Assembly: GCA_027068435.1 (NCBI GenBank)
Contig: JAMOTA010000037.1
Location: forward strand, 1-64,000
Direction: 5' to 3'
From: Sulfurovum sp.
GTDB lineage: Bacteria > Campylobacterota > Campylobacteria > Campylobacterales > Sulfurovaceae
DNA length: 64,000 nucleotides
The notes beneath the pieces were generated by a model. That model was not told the DNA's origin and ran no database searches. It saw only the letters and a list, made by a program, of their open reading frames with translations. This document shows positions 34,744-42,125 of the stretch, in pieces. The number at the start of each line of letters is the position of its first letter. The first letter of the stretch is position 1. The translations under genes and the position numbers were made by a program.

Positions 34744-37218
34744 TTAATTATCAATTTCTATTTTAATTATATTTTTTACATTATTTTCTGTACCTACACC
34801 ATACTCAAAAACAGTAGGTGAGATAAATCTTATATAAACATTTTTATCTTCATCAATCTCTTTGATTTTAAGTCGTTTTCTTAAGATAGAACTATCATTT
34901 ATAGTCAGAGTATTGGTTGTAGCTAGAGCTGATGATGTGTAGTAAATTTCAAAAAATTCCTCTCCTGCATCTATAAACTCTACCCATTCATTATAGGTAA
35001 CTTCTCTTGACACAATTACTTTGAGTTTTTTTCGCTTATTTATACCTAGATAGTATTTAAACTTAATGTCACTCTCACCTACATTTTTATCTATAACCAA
35101 AACTCTTCCACCTGCTCGTGTTTCTATAAGTCCATAGGCTACACCTGTTTTACCATTTGGTTTTTCAAAGTCATCTTTGTTGTCAAGTGGTGCAAAAAGT
35201 TTAAAAGTTGCCTTATAGTTATCTTTGTCCATCATCTCTTGTTCTTGTTTTATTCGTGCATCAAAAAGCTCTTTTACAAGTGGGGATTTTGAGGAGTTTC
35301 CTGCTAGAAATATATTGACCTCATTTGCCGATAAGTCTATCTCATCAGAGTGGTTTACAAAGACTTCTCTTAGTGATTCAAAAAAGCCATCTACACCTTT
35401 TTTGATTCTTGTTTTTAAAAGTGCTACAAGTTCTTTTTCATTTACTTTTAATGGTGCTTGAGATATAAGAGTTCCCTCATTATTATACAAATCTACAGCT
35501 ATTTTACCCTTAAATATCTCCTCATTAAAATCCTCTCTTTCCCAAAATTTTCTAAGCTCTCCTATAAGATTTACCATATTTAGCTTAGCCTCTCTTGAGT
35601 CGTTTAAAAGCACTTCTGAACCTAAGAACTCATCACATTCAGGTGGTAAAACAAAACTAATCTTCTGTTTTAAAAGTTCCTCTTTGTTGGTTTTAAAAAC
35701 ATAAAATGCTAAAAGTTCAAGTATGTTTTCTCCACCTAAGAACTTGTCACCACCTGCTCCAAAATGCTCTATAACATAGTCGTATCTTTTTTCGAGATGA
35801 TTTTCGTCATTACTCCATCGAAATATACCATAGTCAAAGTCTGTTGTTCCTCCACCAAAGTCAAAAATACCATAAAAGCTTTTTTCTTTTTCGTCAAATC
35901 CGTAGTTCTGTAGGGCTATAGCTGCATAAGCTGCTGGTTCACTAACCCCACTTGTTACATTCAATTCATTTAGCTTTTCAGCACTTAGTGTTGGGAGAGA
36001 CTTTTTAAGACCTTTTGTAAAACTCTCTAGTAACTTTTTACGTACAGCTTGCTCATAAGTTACAGGAAATGAGAGTATGTAGTTTAAGTAGATGCCATTT
36101 ACTTGGTTGTTGATGTACAGACCTAAGTAGTAAGCATAGATCTCTATGGGGTTGATGTCATTCTCTTTGAGTTCTAAAAATGGCTTAAGTTCATAAACAT
36201 TTTTATGCTCTTTGTCTCTTAGCTTTAGTTTTCTCTTTTTATCTCCTGCCCACTGTTTTAGCTCTGTAAGGTAGGCATTAAAATCATCAGATTTACTACT
36301 TTTTAGGCTGTCGTAGGCAGTATGAGAGATGGTTAAGTCTCTCCACTTTGTGAGAGGTCTTGATGGTTCTGCTTTGTAAGTGTTTAAAAAACTCTTTAAG
36401 TTGTTAAATTCCATTACCGTTGGATTTTCATAATGTCTTGTTTCATGGTTTTTTGACCAGTCACCCATACCTACTCTCATCGGTAAGACTTTTTCTTTAT
36501 TTTTAGTATACACTACAACTGTACTCTTTGTACCAAAGTCTATACCTATGATACCATCTACTATGTCAGACTCAGGGTTTCTAGCACAGAGTTTAGAGGA
36601 GAGTTTTACAGGTATAAGAGTAGTTCTTTCTTTAGCATAAATATTTTCATAAAGTTCCCAACTTCCTTTATTAACATCGTAAAATATCTTTTTTTCATAC
36701 TTAAGAATATTTGCTCTTTGATAATCTTTTATTCTTAAAGATTCTATTATCTCTTCTATATTATCTGTATCTTTTTTTAGATAAACTGTATTTACCATTC
36801 TTGTCATCTGTTCCCTCTCTTCCTTATTTTTTCTTACAATCTTCAATATTTCGTCATCTAATTTTTTCTTTTTTTCTTTTTTTGCTACTACAACTACTAA
36901 TCCAAAGGAGAGTATACTAACTACTAAAATAAAAGATGATATAAGAGGAAAATAGATAAAAGCATTGATTACTAAAAATAAAACCCAGATAATCTTCAGT
37001 ACCATCTTTCTATCATATTTACAAAAAAACCATACATATCCACTTGACATAAATATTATAAAAAGAAAAGTATAATTTATGAAAAATGGAATCATTAAAT
37101 AATATATTATTAATACACCAGATATTAGTGCTATTATTTCAATAATATACTTGACTACGTATTCAAATAAATTTATTACAATGCCAATAATAATTAGAAA
37201 AAAAATTAATTCAGCCAT
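34744..37218 (-). CDS. Hsp70-like protein with N-terminal membrane domain (paralogue A)
   Basis: An 824-aa protein. Residues 1-112 hold about four or five hydrophobic helices, then a charged coiled-coil linker (113-175). The actin-like ATPase starts at DGIIGIDFGTKSTVVVYT (about 222-239, phosphate 1) and includes SGVSEPAAYAAIALQ, FDFGGGTTDFDYGIF (phosphate 2, about 435-449), EHFGAGGDKFLGGE and NIFLAGNSSKSPLVKELF (adenosine motif). The last 120 residues are beta-rich and unlike the DnaK substrate domain. The ATPase and C-terminal parts are very close to the next gene product. A membrane-embedded Hsp70 is unusual; clients would be handled at the membrane. Confidence 0.82.
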   Translation of the reverse strand: MAELIFFLIIIGIVINLFEYVVKYIIEIIALISGVLIIYYLMIPFFINYTFLFIIFMSSGYVWFFCKYDRKMVLKIIWVLFLVINAFIYFPLISSFILVVSILSFGLVVVVAKKEKKKKLDDEILKIVRKNKEEREQMTRMVNTVYLKKDTDNIEEIIESLRIKDYQRANILKYEKKIFYDVNKGSWELYENIYAKERTTLIPVKLSSKLCARNPESDIVDGIIGIDFGTKSTVVVYTKNKEKVLPMRVGMGDWSKNHETRHYENPTVMEFNNLKSFLNTYKAEPSRPLTKWRDLTISHTAYDSLKSSKSDDFNAYLTELKQWAGDKKRKLKLRDKEHKNVYELKPFLELKENDINPIEIYAYYLGLYINNQVNGIYLNYILSFPVTYEQAVRKKLLESFTKGLKKSLPTLSAEKLNELNVTSGVSEPAAYAAIALQNYGFDEKEKSFYGIFDFGGGTTDFDYGIFRWSNDENHLEKRYDYVIEHFGAGGDKFLGGENILELLAFYVFKTNKEELLKQKISFVLPPECDEFLGSEVLLNDSREAKLNMVNLIGELRKFWEREDFNEEIFKGKIAVDLYNNEGTLISQAPLKVNEKELVALLKTRIKKGVDGFFESLREVFVNHSDEIDLSANEVNIFLAGNSSKSPLVKELFDARIKQEQEMMDKDNYKATFKLFAPLDNKDDFEKPNGKTGVAYGLIETRAGGRVLVIDKNVGESDIKFKYYLGINKRKKLKVIVSREVTYNEWVEFIDAGEEFFEIYYTSSALATTNTLTINDSSILRKRLKIKEIDEDKNVYIRFISPTVFEYGVGTENNVKNIIKIEIDN

Positions 37219-37233
37219 TATCTCATCTCCATC

Positions 37234-40020
37234 TTAGTTTAACTCTACTTGCACAACTTCTTGTACACTCTTTTCATCTACTCCTACACCATACTCAAAT
37301 CGAGTAGGTGATACCAGCTTTATGTAGACGCTTTTACTCTCATCTATTTTTGTTATTTTTAGTTTTTTTCTTTTGACAGAACTATCGTCTATGGGTAGTG
37401 TGTTTGTTGTGGCTATGGAAGATGATGTGTAGTACACTTCAAACTCTTTAACCCTTGCATCTATAAACCTTTTCCATTGGTTATAGGGTGTCTCTCTTGA
37501 GAGAATAGTTTTAAACTTTTTGCGTTTGTTCCCACCTAGGTAGTACTTGAACTTTATCTCTTTTTGTTTTAAGTTTTTATCTACTACGAGTATCTTTCCT
37601 GTTGGTCTAGTCTCTATGAGTCCAAAGGCTACACCTGTTTTACCATTGGGTTTTTCAAAGTTGTCTTTGTTTTCAAGTGGAGCGAAGAGTTTAAATGAAG
37701 CTTTGTAGTTACTTTGCTCCATACTCTCTTGCTCTTGTTTTATGCGTGCATCAAATAGCTCTTTTACTAGAGGCGACTTAGAGGAGTTTCCTGCTAGAAA
37801 GATGTTCACTTCATTGGCTGTAAGGTCTATCTCGTCTGCATGGTTGACAAATACCTCTCTTAGTGATTCAAAAAAGCCATCCACACCTCTTTTGATACGC
37901 CCTTTGAGTATGGTAGTAAGCTCTTCTTCTTTTATCTGTAACTTGCATTGAGAAATTCTTTCACCATTTGTGCTGTAGAGGTCTACACTAATATCTTGTT
38001 TAAATATACTCTCTTTAAAACTTTCACGCTCCCAAAACTTTCTTAGTACCCCTATAAGATTAACCATGTTTATTTTAGCCTCTTTGGAGTCGCTTAAAAG
38101 AAGTTCACTCCCTATAAATGCTTTACACTCAGGAGGAAGTACAAAACTTATTTGCTCTTTTAAAAGTAACTCTTTGTTCTTCTTAAACACTTCAAAGGCT
38201 AGAAGCTCTAGTAGGTTCTCTCCTCCTAGGTATTTTTCTCCACCTGCTCCAAAATGTTCTATAACATAGTCGTATCTCTCCTCTTTAGAATCTTCTTCAT
38301 CAGCGTAGCGAAATATACCAAAGTCAAAGTCAGTTGTCCCTCCACCAAAGTCGAAAATAGTATAAAAAGATTTTTCTTTCTCATCAAAACCGTAGTTTTG
38401 TAGTGCTATGGCTGCATAGGCTGCTGGTTCACTTACACCACTTTTTACTTGTAAATCTTTTATCTTGTTGCCTATATCTGGTAGAGATTTGCTTAGCCCT
38501 TTTCTAAAGCTTTTAAGAATAGCTTCTCTTACTTTCATCTCGTAAGTTACTGGAAAAGAGAGTATATAATCTAAGTAGATGCCATTAAACTGGTTGTTTA
38601 TGTAAAGCCCTAAGTAGTAAGCATAAAGCTCTATGGGATTAAAGTCATCCTCTTTTAGTTCCAAAAATGGTTTGAGTTCATAACTTTTTGCATTTTTTTT
38701 ATCAGTCACTTTGAGTTTTCTTTTTTTATCTCCTGCCCACTGTTTGAGTTCTGTTAGGTAGGCGTTAAAAACATCTGCGTTACTATCTTTGAGGCTATCG
38801 TAAGCGGTATGAGATATAGTTAAATCTCTCCATTTTGTGTAGGGTCTAAATGCTGTACTCTTATAGGCTTTTAAAAACTCACTTAAGTTGATAAACTCCA
38901 TAACAGTAGGGTTTTCAAAGTGGTGAGATTGCTCTTTTTTACTCAAGTCTCCTACACCAACTCTCATAGGAAGAATTGTTTCACTCTCTTTAGAGTGAAC
39001 AACAACCGTACTTTTAGTACCAAAATCTATGCCTATGATGCCATCAACTATATCTGCTTGAGGGTTTCTTGCTACAAGTGGCGTATCAAGTGTGATTTTT
39101 ATATCGTCTTTATTTCTTGATTTACTTCTAGCATAAACTTCCCAGCTTCCTTTGTTTACATCTATAAACATCTTTTGGTTATACTCTGTAAGGTTTGCTC
39201 TTACCTTGTCTTGTTTTTTAAAGTTTTCTATAAATGGATCTATATCTATGAATTTATCTAGTTTATGAATGTTTGATGAGAGTTTATCTATGCTTAGGTT
39301 GTCTAACTCTAAGAGAAGTGTGTAGAGTTCATTTTTAAAATCTATTGGTGTGAGTTTGTGAGAGACAAACATTTTAAATATTTCTTTGTTTGTTGCCTCT
39401 TTGGAGTTTTCTTTTGATAAGCGGTAGATTGGATGAATATGTCCTTTTCCAATGTCAATATCACTAACATTATTCAATCTTGTTGCTTTAATTTTCCATT
39501 GATTATCAAATGCATATTTATATAAAATAGAACTACTAGGGTATTGAGGATTATTGCCTAAATCTAAGTTAAATGGTGTATTTGAAAGATTAGTTAATGT
39601 TTTTAATTCTTCTTTTGTAGGTATATCTACATGATCATTAATATAAAGTTCTTTTAATCCAATTAAGATATTTTCCAATTTCTCACTACTTTCAAAGGTA
39701 ATATAATGCTTATTATTTATAAAATCAAGCTCCCCCTTAGTAACCATGGCTTCTACATTATCATCTACAACATCGTCGCTTTTACAAAGTCCAATCCAAC
39801 AAGCAGAGATAGTTTTATCAAAACAGTAGTCCTTGTTCATCTTTATAAATCTATCTTTTAAAAATGGCTCTAACTTTTGAAATGTTTTACTAAGTGCTTT
39901 TGTATAAAGCCCCTCATCTTTGTCTGCTAAAAAGTTATCTATGGATTTTTGAAACTCTTTTACCTTTAAGTTTGTAAACTCTTGTTTGTTAAAATATATC
40001 TCATGTATGCTTTTTGTCAC
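37234..40020 (-). CDS. Hsp70-like protein, soluble (paralogue B)
   Basis: A 928-aa protein. Residues 1-290 are a helical region without similarity to paralogue A or to known domains that I recognise. From FIDVNKGSWEVYARS on it is collinear with paralogue A: GIIGIDFGTKSTVVVHS (about 335), FDFGGGTTDFDFGIF (about 547), EHFGAGGEKYLGGE, NIFLAGNSSKSP and a beta-rich C-terminus. All nucleotide-contact motifs are intact, so it should hydrolyse ATP. The two genes arose by tandem duplication and then gained or exchanged N-terminal regions. It follows the GrpE-like gene after 46 bp. Confidence 0.82.
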   Translation of the reverse strand: MTKSIHEIYFNKQEFTNLKVKEFQKSIDNFLADKDEGLYTKALSKTFQKLEPFLKDRFIKMNKDYCFDKTISACWIGLCKSDDVVDDNVEAMVTKGELDFINNKHYITFESSEKLENILIGLKELYINDHVDIPTKEELKTLTNLSNTPFNLDLGNNPQYPSSSILYKYAFDNQWKIKATRLNNVSDIDIGKGHIHPIYRLSKENSKEATNKEIFKMFVSHKLTPIDFKNELYTLLLELDNLSIDKLSSNIHKLDKFIDIDPFIENFKKQDKVRANLTEYNQKMFIDVNKGSWEVYARSKSRNKDDIKITLDTPLVARNPQADIVDGIIGIDFGTKSTVVVHSKESETILPMRVGVGDLSKKEQSHHFENPTVMEFINLSEFLKAYKSTAFRPYTKWRDLTISHTAYDSLKDSNADVFNAYLTELKQWAGDKKRKLKVTDKKNAKSYELKPFLELKEDDFNPIELYAYYLGLYINNQFNGIYLDYILSFPVTYEMKVREAILKSFRKGLSKSLPDIGNKIKDLQVKSGVSEPAAYAAIALQNYGFDEKEKSFYTIFDFGGGTTDFDFGIFRYADEEDSKEERYDYVIEHFGAGGEKYLGGENLLELLAFEVFKKNKELLLKEQISFVLPPECKAFIGSELLLSDSKEAKINMVNLIGVLRKFWERESFKESIFKQDISVDLYSTNGERISQCKLQIKEEELTTILKGRIKRGVDGFFESLREVFVNHADEIDLTANEVNIFLAGNSSKSPLVKELFDARIKQEQESMEQSNYKASFKLFAPLENKDNFEKPNGKTGVAFGLIETRPTGKILVVDKNLKQKEIKFKYYLGGNKRKKFKTILSRETPYNQWKRFIDARVKEFEVYYTSSSIATTNTLPIDDSSVKRKKLKITKIDESKSVYIKLVSPTRFEYGVGVDEKSVQEVVQVELN

Positions 40021-40066
40021 AGTTTTGTCCTATCTTTTTATCAAATTTAATACGTATTGGTTTTAG

Positions 40067-40819
40067 CTATGCTACACTTACTACAGTTTTTTTTATTACT
40101 TCACCATCTCTACAAAACCCTTTAAGTTGTATGGTTTGTATGGTACCTGCTGGTTCACTGTTTGCGTCTCTTATGTGTATGTGGCTGTCAAACTCTTCTT
40201 CTAGTAAAACGTTTTGGTATTCCAAATCTTCTACATTTTTATAGGATTCAAAAAGCATATAAAAGATCTCTCTTAGTGTTACAAAGTCTTCTGTTTTTCC
40301 TTCTAATAAAAGGTACTTTGCATACTCCCAAAGAGGCTCTATATGTAAGATACCACTTGCATATAGTGTCAAGGGGTCATCGGAGTGAAGAGAGTTTTTA
40401 ATGCCAGACTGTGTTGTAGAACTTAGTGTGCTGTAGAGTGATTGAAGTTTGTTGAGTGGTGTCTCTTTGGCTTTGTGTAACTCTTGTTGAAGTGTTTGGT
40501 TCTCTTGTGTTAAAGTTGCATAGTTTGTTTGTAACTTCTTGTTTTCATTTATCTGTTGTTTGTGTTCTTGTTGCAAGTTTACAACCATAGATTTTGAATT
40601 TTTTACCTCTTGTGACAATTGTTTGTTTTTTGACTTTAACTCATTGATTTTACTTTTATTAGTATCTTCATCATTTTGAAAAAACTTTTTAAAAATTGCT
40701 AACATTTCCATCTCCTTTTTAAGTGTTTCTAACTCCTCTTTTAAAGTATCTATCTCTAAAGTTTCGGCTATCTGCTCACGGTTCTCTTCTACAAAAGATA
40801 CAAACTCTTTATTTTTCAT
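40067..40819 (-). CDS. Coiled-coil protein with GrpE-like C-terminal domain
   Basis: A 250-aa protein. Residues 15-120 are a long coiled coil (heptads through LKEELETLKKEMEMLAIF and LTQENQTLQQELHKAK). The last 45 residues, EEEFDSHIHIR, then GTIQTIQLKGFCRDG and KKTVVSV, match the beta-domain of GrpE; the canonical GrpE in this window (55482) reads EFDPEVH, VVQVMQKGYTIKD and LRPAMVS at the same places. GrpE also has a long paired helix before this domain, so the whole layout fits. It would exchange nucleotide on the two Hsp70-like proteins encoded directly downstream. The match is by eye and short. Confidence 0.65.
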   Translation of the reverse strand: MKNKEFVSFVEENREQIAETLEIDTLKEELETLKKEMEMLAIFKKFFQNDEDTNKSKINELKSKNKQLSQEVKNSKSMVVNLQQEHKQQINENKKLQTNYATLTQENQTLQQELHKAKETPLNKLQSLYSTLSSTTQSGIKNSLHSDDPLTLYASGILHIEPLWEYAKYLLLEGKTEDFVTLREIFYMLFESYKNVEDLEYQNVLLEEEFDSHIHIRDANSEPAGTIQTIQLKGFCRDGEVIKKTVVSVA

Positions 40820-40821
40820 GT

Positions 40822-41256
40822 TTATACCTCTCTGTACGATTTGGTTTTGTTAATATAGTATTGGGTTAAACTCTCTTTCATCACTTTTTTAGATATTTTC
40901 TTTTTTGATACTTTAGGAGGTAGGGTATAGTCAAAATGGGGTATCATAGAAAGGGTGGTATGCTCTTCTACTTCTTCTAAAAGCTCTTTTACTATAGAAG
41001 CTTTTTGTGTAGCATGATGAGCTTTGCATAAAAGTAGAGTAGGGTCTATGGTAAAGGTAGGTACATCACTGACTATGGCAAAACTTAATGTTTCTTTGTC
41101 ATAGTCTATCTTTTTTTTAAACCATTGCCAAAATGTTTTCTCTTCAAATGCTTGCCATGCTTCACCATTTTTATGTATCTGTACAAATGTGTTATTTAAG
41201 GGGTCATACTCTAAAAGTGAAACCTTTTGATTAATCAGCTTAATGAGGTATAGCAT
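40822..41256 (-). CDS. Unknown 144-aa protein of the Hsp70/HerA block
   Basis: A soluble protein with no domain that I recognise. The N-terminal half (MLYLIKLINQKVSLLEYDPL, then FWQWFKKKIDYDKETLSFAI) suggests a small alpha/beta fold; the C-terminal third is basic (PPKVSKKKISKKVMKE) and probably a flexible helix that could contact nucleic acid or membrane. It lies 2 bp upstream of the GrpE-like gene and directly at the end of the membrane-protein gene, so it is translated as part of the operon. No HPD motif is present, so it is not a J protein. Confidence 0.65.
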   Translation of the reverse strand: MLYLIKLINQKVSLLEYDPLNNTFVQIHKNGEAWQAFEEKTFWQWFKKKIDYDKETLSFAIVSDVPTFTIDPTLLLCKAHHATQKASIVKELLEEVEEHTTLSMIPHFDYTLPPKVSKKKISKKVMKESLTQYYINKTKSYREV

Positions 41257-41916
41257 CTATTCACCTATCTTTGAACTGAGTACTTTGTCGTTTATGGCTT
41301 CAGTAGAGAGTTCTGGTTCTAGTTTTTTATATGCTTCAGATAATGCTCCTGCTACCTCTACACCTTTAGCACCTTTTATCTCTTTGTTTACATAACCATT
41401 TAAATCTTCTTGATTATCTTTAAATTCATCTATAAATGTATGTATGTTCTCTTTATTTAAAACACCTTTATCGTATAACTTAGCCATACTTGTCCAAGTA
41501 TCTAAAGATACATCAAAGCCTTTTGTTTCATTAATAGCTTTCATGGAGATAGCCGTTCCTATTGCACTTCTTGCTAGTTTATCTTCATCGCTTAGTTTGT
41601 CAAACTCCTCTTTGTCAAAATCTACCTCTTCTCTTAAGTGTACAATATACTCTTGTGTTGTGTCAAAATCTTCTGGTGTTTTATCTGATCTCATGGCTTT
41701 GTCACCCAACTCCTCGGGAGTCTCATTTGGGTTTAAAATACCTAAGATTTTTGATACCACATTTACAATAGTCATCAATGCACTCAAATAAGGTGTAGCT
41801 ACTTTAAGTAAAGCCCCTGCTACTCCTGCCATGGCACTACCTATACTACTTACCGCACTACTTACTACACTTATTGCTCCACTGATAAAACTACCTATAG
41901 CTCCCCAAAATCCCAT
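41257..41916 (-). CDS. Membrane-inserting protein of the Hsp70/HerA block (pore-like candidate)
   Basis: A 219-aa protein. Residues 1-60 are a Gly/Ala/Ser-rich hydrophobic segment (FWGAIGSFISGAISVVSSAV, then MAGVAGALLKVATPYLSALM) without charged residues, resembling membrane-inserting regions of pore formers. The remainder is acidic and helical (PEELGDKAMRSDKTPEDFD, DKLSDEDKLARSAIG) and should be cytoplasmic. There is no cleavable signal. The start MGFWGAIGSF resembles MSFWNSINNF of the gene before it. A pore-forming effector, or an anchor for the ATPase, are both possible; this is inference from composition. Confidence 0.6.
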   Translation of the reverse strand: MGFWGAIGSFISGAISVVSSAVSSIGSAMAGVAGALLKVATPYLSALMTIVNVVSKILGILNPNETPEELGDKAMRSDKTPEDFDTTQEYIVHLREEVDFDKEEFDKLSDEDKLARSAIGTAISMKAINETKGFDVSLDTWTSMAKLYDKGVLNKENIHTFIDEFKDNQEDLNGYVNKEIKGAKGVEVAGALSEAYKKLEPELSTEAINDKVLSSKIGE

Positions 41917-42119
41917 TATATATCCTTTTTTATTTTGTCTAATTTTAACTTTAAAGTTTTAAATCTTTTTTGTTTTAAAACTAATTGAATACTCTCTTTT
42001 TTTTGATTGAGTAACTTTTGAGTTTTAGTGTACTCATTATTATACTTATCAAAATTATTTGTTTTTTCAGCTTTTGTGTTTGATGAAAAATTATTTATAC
42101 TATTCCAAAAACTCATCAT
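41916..42119 (-). CDS. Small basic helical protein, 67 aa
   Basis: A 67-aa protein starting MMSFWNSINNFSS, similar in its first ten residues to the membrane protein encoded next. The rest is rich in Lys, Gln and Asn (YTKTQKLLNQKKESIQLVLK) and is likely one or two helices. It overlaps the next gene by one base and follows the ATPase gene after 6 bp, so it is part of the operon. It could be an assembly factor or antidote for the membrane protein; nothing confirms this. Confidence 0.55.
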   Translation of the reverse strand: MMSFWNSINNFSSNTKAEKTNNFDKYNNEYTKTQKLLNQKKESIQLVLKQKRFKTLKLKLDKIKKDI

Positions 42120-42125
42120 AACATC

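Noticed and set aside
37742-38269. Plus-strand ORFs inside the Hsp70-like and HerA-like genes
   Set aside because: Antisense shadows of conserved coding sequence; no ribosome sites or motifs.
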